This document shows positions 1-6,900 of a stretch of 29,257 nucleotides of DNA, in pieces. Location of the stretch: positions 1 to 29,257 of the IMG/VR virus record IMGVR_UViG_3300030450_001770. One strand, 5' to 3'. The first letter of the stretch is position 1, and each line of letters starts with the position of its first letter. A program made the position numbers and the translations under genes. The stretch comes from a virus. The notes under the pieces are model-generated. The model saw nothing but the letters and a program-made list of their open reading frames with translations, had not been told where the DNA came from and made no database searches.

Positions 1-261
1 CGGATAATCACCGTCCCAAAATCCGGCACCATGTCCATTTCTAGTTAACCAAAAATCATGAGCTATGTCGGTATCGTCAAAACCATCAAGTAAATCACCG
101 GCTTTTTCTATAAATAAATCGCATTCTTTATCAGCTTGTTTTAAAGCTTCTTCGGAAAAATCATAGATAAAATAATTGCGATCAAAAGGATCGTCGTTGT
201 CGTCAATACTCGACCATAAAGCTGTAGCCAAATATTGCTCCAAAAAACTAGTCATTTTCAT
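1..261 (-). CDS. Conserved phage hypothetical protein, cut by left edge
   Basis: This open frame runs off the left edge, so only the first 87 residues are visible. The chosen start is the ATG at 261-259, which overlaps the TGA stop of the upstream gene (258-260) as ATGA, implying translational coupling. A GGAG lies 8 bases upstream of it. A second in-frame ATG is two codons in. The product is acidic and ends in a motif reading HDFWLTRNGHGAGFWDGDYP. I recognise this His/Gly/Trp-rich motif from small hypothetical proteins in many phages, but no function is known to me. It is the third gene of a leftward small-gene operon. The gene itself is near certain; its function is unknown. Confidence 0.8.
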   Translation of the reverse strand, partial: MKMTSFLEQYLATALWSSIDDNDDPFDRNYFIYDFSEEALKQADKECDLFIEKAGDLLDGFDDTDIAHDFWLTRNGHGAGFWDGDYP

Positions 262-608
262 TTTCCAGTCTCCTTTTTATTGGTTACTAACCAACCGTTT
301 TTATAATCAGTGACAATTTCATCATTCCAGTGATCTATAATCTCTTGAGCGGCATAAAGAACTCGGTTAAGATTGCCTATTTTTCGAATTTCTGACCTAT
401 AACCATCAGTTTGAGTCAAAATAAACTGACCTTGACCCATGTACTTAATTTTTAATTCTGTAAAAATTGCATGACCTATGGCCCTTTCATCCCTTGCAAA
501 AGTCCCATTGTTGTTAATGTAGTGGCATGGCAATTTGTAAGATAGTCGGCTATATTTCCAACCACGAAACGGACCTGACGTTTTGGTGTATCCTTCAAAT
601 AGATTCAT
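258..608 (-). CDS. Hypothetical protein, 116 aa
   Basis: I do not recognise this protein. It is 116 residues, mixed charge, with no membrane segment or signal peptide, and is rich in Tyr, Lys and Asn. The start ATG (608-606) is preceded by a strong GGGGGA Shine-Dalgarno about 6 bases upstream. A textbook sigma70-like promoter (TTGACT, 17-base spacer, TATAAT, leftward at 668-640) sits just upstream, so this gene is probably first in its own transcript. Its stop overlaps the start of the next leftward gene. The position suggests an early accessory protein acting on host or phage regulation; that is inference from location only. Confidence 0.8.
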   Translation of the reverse strand: MNLFEGYTKTSGPFRGWKYSRLSYKLPCHYINNNGTFARDERAIGHAIFTELKIKYMGQGQFILTQTDGYRSEIRKIGNLNRVLYAAQEIIDHWNDEIVTDYKNGWLVTNKKETGK

Positions 609-639
609 AAATCCCCCTTTATATAATGCTTATAGCTTT

Positions 640-668
640 ATTATAGCGTAGCGTTATATTAGAGTCAA
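640..668 (-). promoter_or_regulatory. Leftward sigma70-like promoter
   Basis: Read on the minus strand, TTGACT (668-663) and TATAAT (645-640) are separated by exactly 17 bases. This is 5/6 and 6/6 to the bacterial housekeeping consensus with ideal spacing. It lies 32 bases before the start codon of the 116-residue gene and points at it. This suggests early transcription by host RNA polymerase. Confidence 0.75.
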
Positions 669-741
669 TGCTCCGTGTAAACTTTACAAAACAAGTGTAA
701 GAAAAATGAGTGTTTTCAGCGCGTTAGGGTGTTACGGTAAA

Positions 742-755
742 GGTAACGTGTTACC
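742..755. repeat. GGTAAC-GT-GTTACC inverted repeat
   Basis: Perfect 6-bp arms with a 2-base spacer, next to another GTTAC at 731-735 that can pair with GTAAC at 743-747. It is operator-like in form, and no cognate protein can be assigned. Confidence 0.5.
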
Positions 756-922
756 CTTTTATTGAAATGTTTTGTGTATTGTGCCACGTTTTTGTGGTAC
801 GCACTGGCATGTATGCAATGATTGCAAGGCATTAGTTGTTACTGTCAAAAAGCGTAACTGTTCCCTTTTGTTCCTGTTTTTGGTGCGTGGCAAACTTCAC
901 GATATTGTTTAGGAAATTACTA

Positions 923-1046
923 TTTGTTACTATGTTACTTTATTATAGTTATAAGTATAAATAAATAGCATATAGGTTTTTTAAAAAATTAGAAATTTCT
1001 AGAATTTCTCAGAAAAGTTTTGAAATAAAGAGTAACAAGTAACAAA
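923..1046. repeat. 16-bp inverted repeat flanking AT-rich core
   Basis: The left arm (923-939) is TTTGTTACTATGTTACT. The right arm (1031-1046), read on the minus strand, is TTTGTTACTTGTTACT. They match at 16 positions with one extra base in the left arm. Each arm carries two GTTAC units. The roughly 90 bases between are almost all A and T and include the palindrome AGAAATTTCT at 991-1000. Paired short repeats around an AT-rich unwinding core is a common origin design, but the assignment is inference. Confidence 0.55.
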
Positions 1047-1114
1047 GGTACATTTGCCTAAATTTGCGACAATGTAAGAAAGCTATTTTAGCTGATATTT
1101 ATCATAAACAACGT

Positions 1115-1303
1115 TTAACCTTCCTCCTTCTTGACGGCTTTAAAGTATTCCAAGATCTTGATGATAGGTGCGATAATAAACCCTAAAAGAATAAAGATAA
1201 AAGGCGATAAGATAACTATCTTAAGGACCGCCTGACCGTAAATTAAAGATAATACTATAGCGCTTAATATAAAGATGACTGGTAAAGTTGCGTCTGATTT
1301 CAT
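1115..1303 (-). CDS. Small two-helix membrane protein, 62 aa
   Basis: This 62-residue protein has two hydrophobic segments, roughly residues 7-24 and 28-50, joined by a short turn (YGQAVLK), and a charged C-terminal tail (residues 51-62, KAVKKEEG). The shape is a helical hairpin in the inner membrane. The start ATG (1303-1301) has a strong AGGAGG site 6 bases upstream, so the gene is well supported. It is the first leftward gene after the divergent control region and is probably driven by the extended -10 promoter at 1336-1344. Small two-helix proteins can be holins, superinfection-exclusion proteins or other membrane effectors. Its place in the early arm, far from the endolysin, argues against a holin. 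Function unknown. Confidence 0.75.
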   Translation of the reverse strand: MKSDATLPVIFILSAIVLSLIYGQAVLKIVILSPFIFILLGFIIAPIIKILEYFKAVKKEEG

Positions 1304-1316
1304 GCTGCCTCCTTAT

Positions 1317-1339
1317 TAATGATTATTATATAATCATTA
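1317..1339. promoter_or_regulatory. Operator-like 9-bp dyad at leftward promoter
   Basis: TAATGATTA (1317-1325) and TAATCATTA (1331-1339) are perfect inverted arms around TTATA. The dyad lies between the -10 element (1336-1341) and the ribosome-binding site of the membrane-protein gene, so it overlaps the expected start of transcription. A repressor or autoregulator bound here would block leftward transcription. Confidence 0.55.
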
Positions 1340-1344
1340 TAACA
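1336..1344 (-). promoter_or_regulatory. Extended -10 leftward promoter
   Basis: Read leftward, the sequence is TGTTATAAT, an exact TGn-TATAAT extended -10. I see no good -35 at 16-18 bases, which extended -10 promoters can tolerate. Transcription would start near 1329, about 26 bases before the start codon of the 62-residue membrane protein. Confidence 0.5.
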
Positions 1345-1363
1345 CTAAGCAGTAACAACGTAC

Positions 1364-1492
1364 CTTAAGAAAACATTAATATTTACCTTAAGACAACCTT
1401 AAGATAAGTCACTGACCTAAGATCCTTAAGCTAATCTTAAGACAAACTAAAGACCGCCCTTAAGTCAGCGGCTTACTTAAATTAGCCTTAAG
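1364..1492. repeat. Array of seven CTTAAG palindromes
   Basis: Perfect CTTAAG hexamers start at 1364, 1387, 1398, 1425, 1436, 1459 and 1487. The spacings are 23, 11, 27, 11, 23 and 28, so the first six are mirror-symmetric about base 1414, next to a GTCA-C-TGAC dyad at 1408-1416. Most sit in the longer context CCTTAAGA. Five-of-six copies occur at 1416-1421 and 1476-1481. The 11 and 23 spacings fit one and two helical turns, suggesting co-operative protein binding. Confidence 0.75.
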
Positions 1493-1554
1493 AAAATCTT
1501 TAGGTTGCAATGCTATGTATATAAAAAGACGATGGTGTAAATGAAGATTGTTTA

Positions 1555-1568
1555 GGGGGTGCACCCCC
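1555..1568. repeat. 14-bp GC-rich perfect palindrome
   Basis: GGGGGTGCACCCCC is its own reverse complement and stands out in AT-rich DNA. It could be a protein site, or form a 5-bp G-C stem with a TGCA loop. No T run follows on either strand, so it is not a simple terminator. Confidence 0.55.
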
Positions 1569-1652
1569 AAATCATGTAAAGTTTATATTACGTATATGTC
1601 CCTCGTCACACCGAGGAGTAAAATCTCAAATACTTTAACGCATAATCCCATA

Positions 1653-1658
1653 TATAAT
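1653..1658 (+). promoter_or_regulatory. Possible -10 of rightward promoter
   Basis: A consensus TATAAT lies 35 bases before the terminase small subunit start. The best -35 at 16-17 bases (TACTTT or ATACTT) is weak, so either an activator is used or this is chance in AT-rich DNA. Confidence 0.3.
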
Positions 1659-1692
1659 AGACAAAATGCAAAAACTAAACTAAATAAGTTGA

Positions 1693-2253
1693 ATGAAGCT
1701 AACAAAAAGAAATCAAGACGCAATCCAAGCTAAGACGCCTGCGGAGTATGGAGACCTAACCCAAATCACTAGTCGGTATAGACCTGACGTAGGAGATGCA
1801 GTTTGTTTGCTGGTCCGACAAGGAATCACGCTAAAAGAAATAGCCCAAAGATTGCCGATCAAAGATGTGACAACTATTTATAGTTGGCGTAGCACCCACA
1901 TGGATTTCAGAGAAAAATTAGAACAAGCCCGAAAGGATGCTGCTGATAATTTCATCGATAAGATCCAAGAGATTGCTGACGCTAACAACTTACCTAAAGA
2001 TGAAGTACCAGGTGCTAGGTTAAGAGTTGATTCCTACAAATGGCTTGCAGAAAAAGCTAACCCACAAAAATACTCGCCTAAAAGTGTGATAGCGGCTGAT
2101 GAGGATAACCCTTTGCAGATAGTAATTGACACTGGCATTAAACGAGACGAACCAGTCGAAGCCGATTACACTAATATTGATGGCAGCGGTAAGACTATTA
2201 CTTATACAGAAGAACAACATTCACAAGATAGTGATGATGGACGTTCTTCCTGA
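1693..2253 (+). CDS. terS: Terminase small subunit
   Basis: This is the DNA-recognition subunit of the packaging motor, expected to bind the packaging site and recruit the large subunit. The protein has 186 residues. A helix-turn-helix-like stretch lies at about residues 44-66 (GITLKEIAQRLP, then IYSWR). A helical region with the family-typical order EKLEQARKDAADN, GARLRVDSYKWLAEKANP and QKYSPKS follows at 75-130, then an acidic disordered tail rich in Asp, Glu and Ser. It sits just before the large subunit, as in most tailed phages. The start ATG at 1693 lacks a good Shine-Dalgarno and is chosen because the family homology begins soon after. The 3' end overlaps the next small gene. Confidence 0.85.
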   Translation: MKLTKRNQDAIQAKTPAEYGDLTQITSRYRPDVGDAVCLLVRQGITLKEIAQRLPIKDVTTIYSWRSTHMDFREKLEQARKDAADNFIDKIQEIADANNLPKDEVPGARLRVDSYKWLAEKANPQKYSPKSVIAADEDNPLQIVIDTGIKRDEPVEADYTNIDGSGKTITYTEEQHSQDSDDGRSS

Positions 2254-2377
2254 TGAGGAAGTAGCGGACTATCTATGTCTATGGGATGGTGCTGAAGAAG
2301 AAGATAAAGATAACCTAATCGGCTATTACCTTTACAAGGTGAGTAAGCATGGTCTTATTTATAAAGAAGAAGATTAG
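2234..2377 (+). CDS. Small acidic protein overlapping terminase gene
   Basis: I do not recognise this 47-residue acidic protein, which begins MMDVLPDEEVADYLCLW and ends YKEED. It uses a different frame from the terminase small subunit and overlaps its last 20 bases. Starts are possible at ATG 2234, ATG 2237 or GTG 2231; a much longer upstream extension is open but would run antiparallel to good sense, inside the small subunit gene. No clear Shine-Dalgarno is visible, so translation may be coupled to the upstream gene. The 48-codon frame has a non-random acidic composition and otherwise fills a gap between two packaging genes. Confidence 0.5.
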   Translation: MMDVLPDEEVADYLCLWDGAEEEDKDNLIGYYLYKVSKHGLIYKEED

Positions 2378-2481
2378 TAGAGTGCTTTGTTTTGCTGGCG
2401 TACATGTGATGTTTAGATATAAAACGCTATCGGAAACATTCCCTGTTATCCATAAATGTGAATGCGGTAGGAGACACGATA

Positions 2482-3807
2482 TTGACTGTAATACCTGACG
2501 ATCGAATTAAAAAAATTTCTACCGGATACAATCCTAGACCTTTGCAAAAAATTATTCACTTTAGTATGAAGCGTTTTAATGTGCTGGTTCTGCATAGACG
2601 TTTTGGAAAAACTGTTCTCTCAATAAACGAGACAATTGATCGGGCATTACGCTGTTCTTTAAAAAGCCCCCAATATGCTTACATAGCACCGACCTACGGT
2701 CAGGCCAAAAGGATTGCATGGGAATACTTGAAGGAATATACGAAGGACATACCAGGAGCTAAGCCTAATGAAGCTGAGCTTCGTGTAGATATTCCTAGAC
2801 CGAGTTCGAAAGATAAAATAAGATTTATGCTCCTTGGTTCGGAAAACCCTGACACTATAAGGGGGATCTATCTAGATGGCGTTGTACTTGACGAATTTGC
2901 AGTCTGTGACCCTACAATCTGGGGACAAGTCGTGCGTCCTGCGCTTGCTGACCGTTCGGGCTGGGCGATTTTTCTCGGGACCCCTAAGGGTCAAAATCAT
3001 TTTTTTGATCTATACAACAAAGCGAAAAAAAATAAAGACTGGTATGTCTGCACGTATCGAGCTTCAGAGACAAAAGTTCTTTCCGACTATGAGCTTAAAG
3101 CTGCAAAAGATGAGATGAGTGAAGAAGAGTTCCTCCAAGAGTTTGAGTGCAGTTTTACAGCCGCTAACACAGGCGCATATTACCAAAAGCTTATGCTATC
3201 AGCAGAAAGCGAGGGACGTATCACTAGCGTACCATACGATAGCGCATGCTATGTCGATACGTATTGGGATTTAGGAATAGGTGATACAACTGCTATTTGG
3301 TTCTTGCAGTCTGTTGGTCATGAATATCACTTGATTGATTATATCGAAATGTCGGGTAAGGGTCTTGATTGGTTTGTTTCGGAAATTAATAAAAAGCCTT
3401 ATACTTATAGGGAGCATATCTTGCCTCATGATGCTAGTGCTAGAGAGTTGGGTACTGGTAAAAGTAGACAAGAGACATTGCGTACTTTAGGACTAACACG
3501 ATTATATATTTTACCTCGCTGGAAAGTAGATGATGGGATCAACGCTGTTAGAACGATCCTTAGTAAGTGTTGGTTTGATAAGGATAAATGTGAGAGGGGT
3601 ATCACTGCTTTGATGGCATACGAGAGAAAGTGGGATGCTAGGAATCAGATATTCATGGAAAAGCCTAAACACAACTGGGCTTCTCATGGGGCTGATGCGT
3701 TTAGGTATTTAGCAATGGGTGTACGACCGGAATCACAAAGAGTACAATCTCAAATGCTGACTAATTATCGGGAAGCGCAGAGTGAATATGATATATTTGA
3801 ATTATAG
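2482..3807 (+). CDS. terL: Terminase large subunit, ATPase and nuclease
   Basis: This is the packaging motor: an ATPase that drives DNA into the prohead through the portal and a nuclease that cuts the concatemer. In a 449-residue numbering from GTG 2458, the Walker A-type motif is HRRFGKT (46-52). Walker B is VVLDE (142-146) and the coupling motif is GTPKG (174-178). The RNase H-fold nuclease acidic residues are probably Asp271 (WDLGIGDT), Asp325 (LPHDAS) and Asp413 (GADAFR). I prefer the TTG at 2482 as start because TAGGAG lies 8 bases upstream, whereas GTG 2458 has no ribosome site; this removes 8 residues. The product is full length for the family and all motifs are intact. The hypothetical gene at 3818 and the portal gene follow closely. 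Confidence 0.93.
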   Translation: MTVIPDDRIKKISTGYNPRPLQKIIHFSMKRFNVLVLHRRFGKTVLSINETIDRALRCSLKSPQYAYIAPTYGQAKRIAWEYLKEYTKDIPGAKPNEAELRVDIPRPSSKDKIRFMLLGSENPDTIRGIYLDGVVLDEFAVCDPTIWGQVVRPALADRSGWAIFLGTPKGQNHFFDLYNKAKKNKDWYVCTYRASETKVLSDYELKAAKDEMSEEEFLQEFECSFTAANTGAYYQKLMLSAESEGRITSVPYDSACYVDTYWDLGIGDTTAIWFLQSVGHEYHLIDYIEMSGKGLDWFVSEINKKPYTYREHILPHDASARELGTGKSRQETLRTLGLTRLYILPRWKVDDGINAVRTILSKCWFDKDKCERGITALMAYERKWDARNQIFMEKPKHNWASHGADAFRYLAMGVRPESQRVQSQMLTNYREAQSEYDIFEL

Positions 3808-3817
3808 GAGATAAATT

Positions 3818-4273
3818 ATGGCACCAGTAACTAAGGTAGTAGATGCAGTATTAAATCCAAAAACAGGGGTAATTGCAGGAGCAATTAAAAAATTTGGTCA
3901 TGAAGGCGGTAAGCTTATAGGGGTGACTCAAGCTCAGCAAAGAAAAAAAGATTATTTTAATACTGGCAGAGTTGCTGACTATCAAAAGTTTGACCCTAAA
4001 GATATTGAAGCTTTTGCTAAAATGGAGACAGAGTTGACAGGGAAAACTCGGGCTGAAGTAGAAGCCGCTAAGCCTGTTGCTATGTCAGAAAAAGCTAAGT
4101 TAGCAGATCCAGGCGCAGCTAGATCAAGGGAAGCGCAGTACGCTTCTATGACTGCTTCACAAAGAGAAAGGATTCAAGGGCTTTATAGAGGAAGTCAGGC
4201 TAGACTAGGAGCGATTGAGCGAGGTAGATTAAGACCTGGCAGAAAGCAGACAGTTCTTACTAAAAGGATGTAG
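3818..4273 (+). CDS. Hypothetical protein between terminase and portal
   Basis: I do not recognise this 151-residue basic protein. It begins with an Ala/Val/Lys-rich helical stretch (MAPVTKVVDAVLNP), has a Gly-rich segment (residues 28-37) and ends with an Arg/Lys-rich tail (RPGRKQTVLTKRM). No membrane segment is seen. The ATG at 3818 has a good GGAG site 7 bases upstream, and only 2 bases separate its stop from the portal start. It lies in the packaging block and is probably a virion or head-assembly accessory protein; that is inference from position. Confidence 0.8.
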   Translation: MAPVTKVVDAVLNPKTGVIAGAIKKFGHEGGKLIGVTQAQQRKKDYFNTGRVADYQKFDPKDIEAFAKMETELTGKTRAEVEAAKPVAMSEKAKLADPGAARSREAQYASMTASQRERIQGLYRGSQARLGAIERGRLRPGRKQTVLTKRM

Positions 4274-4275
4274 CA

Positions 4276-5856
4276 ATGGCGATTGAGTATATAAAAAAGT
4301 TTGAGATGTTAAAAGCAGATAGGATGAATTGGGACTCTCACTGGGAAGAATGTGCTCAGTTTGCCCTACCTCGTAAGGATGATGTTTACCAAACGAGGAC
4401 GCCAGGTGAGAAGAAGTTTTCTAAAGTGTTTGAGAGTACGGCCATACACTCTAACGAACTTCTCTCTTCTGCCCTTCACAGTATGCTAACTAACAGTGCA
4501 ACTAACTGGTTTGAGTTAACAACAGGTGACGATACGCTTGATATGGATGACGAAGTTCGTTTGTGGTTACAAGATACTGTTAAGAAAATGCATAACGTCA
4601 TCAACGGATCAAACTTTCATACTCACATCCATGAACTATATGTAGATCTAGGTGTCTTTGGGACAGGCTTAATGCGTGTTGAAGAGGACGATGAGGAAGT
4701 TATAAGGGTTCAGACTAGACCGATCTATGAAGCCTATATAAGAGAGGATGCGCATAGCAAGGTTAATACAGTTTACAGAATCTTCAAGATGGACATTAGG
4801 CAGATTGCTGACATGTTTGGAACGGAGACGTTTGACGCCCAATTAGAGAACTTGCTTAAAGGCAACGACAATCAGAAGTATGACATCCTTCATGTTGTTG
4901 AACCTGTAGACAAAGACGATGAGTTTGATAAGAAAGGTTTTGGGTTTAAGAGTATATACATTTTAAAAAATCGTAAGATGTATTTGCAGCAGGGTGGGTT
5001 TAAAGAATTTCCTTATGTTGTTCCTAGATGGACCAAGATAGCAGGGGAAGTTTATGGCCGTAGTCCTACGATGAAGGCGCTCGCTGACATTAAGATGACA
5101 AACGTAGTAACGAAAACAACTATTAGATCTGCTCAGAAGATAGTAGATCCTCCTCTATTAGCACCTGATGACGGCTATACTTTACCTTTAAAAACAGCGC
5201 CAGGTGGGATTAACTTTTATCGTCCAGGGTCTCAGCCAATTGTTCCATTGCAAACTGGTAGTAGGATTGACTTTGGTATTCAGTTTATAGAACAGATTAA
5301 CAGAAGAATTAGAGAAGCTTTCTTTATTGATCAGCTTCAGCTTAATGTTGGTCCACAAATGACTGCGACTGAGGTTTCTCAGAGAACAGAAGAGAAGCTT
5401 AGGCTTCTTGGTCCTGTACTCGGTCGTCAGCACTACGAACTTTTGAAACCATTGGTAAACAGAATCTTTAACATAATGATGAGAAAGAATATGTTTTCTG
5501 AAGTTCCAGAAGTTTTACAGGAACAAAATATTCAAGTTCAATATAGCTCAAAGATAGCAAAAGCACAGCGGAGTGCTGATGCTGACGTTCTTGTTAAAGT
5601 CATGAATGTTATCGGTCCAATGATTCAGCTTCAGCCTGAGATTATTGATAATGTTAATGGCGACTTGTTGCTAAGATATGTAGCTAAAGCGTACGGACTA
5701 CCGGAGCAAGTGCTTCGTCCATTTGACGATGTTGTTCAAGATAGAGTAGAACGCCAGCAGCAACAACAAGAAATGGCAGCGATGCAACAGGCACAGCAAA
5801 TGGCTGATGTAGCTAACAAAACAGCACCGCTTATGCAACAACAACAGGGCGTTTAA
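4276..5856 (+). CDS. Portal (head-tail connector) protein
   Basis: The portal forms the dodecameric ring at one capsid vertex through which DNA enters and leaves. The 526-residue length fits podovirus connectors of the Head-tail_con type (T7 gp8-like). Family-like features are the N-terminal HWEECAQFALPR, a central GEVYGRSPTMKALADIK segment (about 254-270) and the later helix GPQMTATEVSQRTEEKLRLL (about 359-378) followed by GPVLGRQHYELLKPLV. The C-terminus is a Gln-rich tail (residues about 495-526, RQQQQQEMAAMQQAQQ). The stop overlaps the next start as TAATG, showing tight coupling. Confidence 0.9.
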   Translation: MAIEYIKKFEMLKADRMNWDSHWEECAQFALPRKDDVYQTRTPGEKKFSKVFESTAIHSNELLSSALHSMLTNSATNWFELTTGDDTLDMDDEVRLWLQDTVKKMHNVINGSNFHTHIHELYVDLGVFGTGLMRVEEDDEEVIRVQTRPIYEAYIREDAHSKVNTVYRIFKMDIRQIADMFGTETFDAQLENLLKGNDNQKYDILHVVEPVDKDDEFDKKGFGFKSIYILKNRKMYLQQGGFKEFPYVVPRWTKIAGEVYGRSPTMKALADIKMTNVVTKTTIRSAQKIVDPPLLAPDDGYTLPLKTAPGGINFYRPGSQPIVPLQTGSRIDFGIQFIEQINRRIREAFFIDQLQLNVGPQMTATEVSQRTEEKLRLLGPVLGRQHYELLKPLVNRIFNIMMRKNMFSEVPEVLQEQNIQVQYSSKIAKAQRSADADVLVKVMNVIGPMIQLQPEIIDNVNGDLLLRYVAKAYGLPEQVLRPFDDVVQDRVERQQQQQEMAAMQQAQQMADVANKTAPLMQQQQGV

Positions 5857-6152
5857 TGGCCAGAAAAAAAGTCTCTACTAAACAGTTAGATGTTACTTCT
5901 GACTACAAAACTGTATTCACTTCTGAAGCTGGTAAGCGTGTCCTATGGGATATCCTACGAAACAGTTTTGTTTTAGGAAGTGTGTACTGTGATAACCCCC
6001 ATGAAACAGCGTTGAGAGAAGGGCAGAGAAATAGTGCTCTTAGAATTTTGTCTATATTACAAACTGATGAAAAGAAGTTACTTGAACAAATAGAGGAAGG
6101 TTTACAGTATGACAGAGAATACGGAGACGAGTGGGGAAGAGACTACCCTTAA
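5856..6152 (+). CDS. Bbp19-like phage protein
   Basis: This is a 98-residue protein. The segment EAGKRVLWDILRNSFV then NPHETALREGQRNSALRI resembles the Bbp19 family, named after a Bordetella phage BPP-1 protein and usually found between portal and capsid genes. Its molecular role is not established to my knowledge. The ATG shares a base with the portal stop, and its last 44 bases overlap the scaffold gene in another frame, so the three are probably translated from one message. The family call is from memory of the pattern and is moderately sure. Confidence 0.7.
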   Translation: MARKKVSTKQLDVTSDYKTVFTSEAGKRVLWDILRNSFVLGSVYCDNPHETALREGQRNSALRILSILQTDEKKLLEQIEEGLQYDREYGDEWGRDYP

Positions 6153-6900
6153 CGAAGCAGAAGCTAATTGGAAGGACGCTTTACCAGAAGATGTGAAGCA
6201 AGATCCTAGTATGCAAGCAATTCAGACAGTAGATAACTTAGCTAAGAGTTATGTTAATGCTCAGAAGATGATAGGTGCGGATAAGATTATCGTACCTAAC
6301 AAGTATGCTGAAGCAAATGAATGGCAAGATGTTTTCACTAAGCTTGGCTTACCCGAATCACCTGATAAGTATGAGATAGCGGTTAATGACAAAGAAGTTG
6401 ATAAAGAGTTTTTTGATAACTTTAAACAAGCTGCTCACGGTGCTGGCGTATTACCGAACCAAGCCCAGAAACTATTTGACTGGTATAACGAAGCTAGTGA
6501 GAAGATTGTTCAAGATCAAGTTAATCAGAAGCAAGCAACGGAGCAGCAAGCAGTTGATAGCTTAAAGTCAGAGTGGGGGTCAGCTTATGATTCCAAACTA
6601 AAAGCTGCGCAAGCTGGGGTCGCCCACTACGGTAATGACGAACTAACTTCGTTTTTAGAGGAGACTGGTCTTGGCAACAATCCTAATCTTATAAAAACAT
6701 TTGCTAAGATTGGTGAAACTCTGTCAGAAGATGCGTTTAAAGACGGTGGACAGGTTAACTTTGGTATGACTCCGCAGGACGCTCAGACACAAATTAATAG
6801 TGTAATGGCAGATAAAAAACATCCTTACCACGATAAATACCACCCAAATCATACTAATGCAGTCGCAGAAGTTAGTAAGCTTTTTGAGCATTTAGCTTGA
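6109..6900 (+). CDS. Capsid scaffolding/assembly protein
   Basis: This probably guides capsid subunits into a prohead and then leaves or is degraded. The 263-residue acidic, largely helical protein has a disordered Glu/Thr-rich start. A family-typical stretch follows, QTVDNLAKSYVNAQKMIGAD (about 40-59), with PESPDKYEI soon after, and then helical segments to the C-terminus. It lies directly before the major capsid gene, the standard scaffold position. The start ATG at 6109 has GGAAGG upstream and lies inside the end of the Bbp19-like gene. Its stop codon (6898-6900) overlaps the -35 of the proposed capsid promoter. Confidence 0.8.
   Translation: MTENTETSGEETTLNEAEANWKDALPEDVKQDPSMQAIQTVDNLAKSYVNAQKMIGADKIIVPNKYAEANEWQDVFTKLGLPESPDKYEIAVNDKEVDKEFFDNFKQAAHGAGVLPNQAQKLFDWYNEASEKIVQDQVNQKQATEQQAVDSLKSEWGSAYDSKLKAAQAGVAHYGNDELTSFLEETGLGNNPNLIKTFAKIGETLSEDAFKDGGQVNFGMTPQDAQTQINSVMADKKHPYHDKYHPNHTNAVAEVSKLFEHLA

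Larger units (their letters stand above)
609..1114. other. Gene-free 505-base region, origin or control candidate
   Basis: I see no credible gene on either strand here. The region holds the promoter at 640-668 and nine GTTAC or GTAAC pentamers between 731 and 1043. It also holds a GGTAAC-GT-GTTACC dyad (742-755), a hairpin GTGCCAC/GTGGTAC (781-800, one G-U pair), a TGCAAT-G-ATTGCA dyad (814-826) and the 10-base palindrome AGAAATTTCT (991-1000). Bases about 939-1030 are extremely AT-rich and are flanked by inverted GTTAC pairs. The combination resembles a replication origin or a multi-operator control region; which one cannot be settled from sequence. Confidence 0.55.
1304..1692. other. Divergent gene-free control region, 389 bases
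   Basis: No credible gene lies here. Leftward genes begin at 1303 and rightward genes at 1693. From left to right the region holds the operator-like dyad with the leftward extended -10, the CTTAAG array (1364-1492), the 14-base palindrome (1555-1568) and a small CCTCG/CGAGG hairpin (1601-1616). A TATAAT (1653-1658) could be the -10 of a rightward promoter, although its -35 is poor. It is the likely switch between the two transcription arms and, being next to the terminase genes, could also contain a packaging site. Confidence 0.6.

Noticed and set aside
706-765. 19-codon frame from ATG 706
   Set aside because: Too short, no ribosome site, and it runs through the GTTAC dyads.
781-800. Hairpin GTGCCAC/GTGGTAC as a terminator
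   Set aside because: No T run follows on either strand; kept only as part of the dyad-rich region.
1548-1733. 61-codon rightward frame over the GC palindrome
   Set aside because: It needs a TTG start inside the palindrome region, has no ribosome site, low-complexity content, and overlaps the terminase start.
2458-2481. GTG 2458 as terminase large subunit start
   Set aside because: No ribosome site precedes it, while TAGGAG lies 8 bases before TTG 2482. The choice is not certain.
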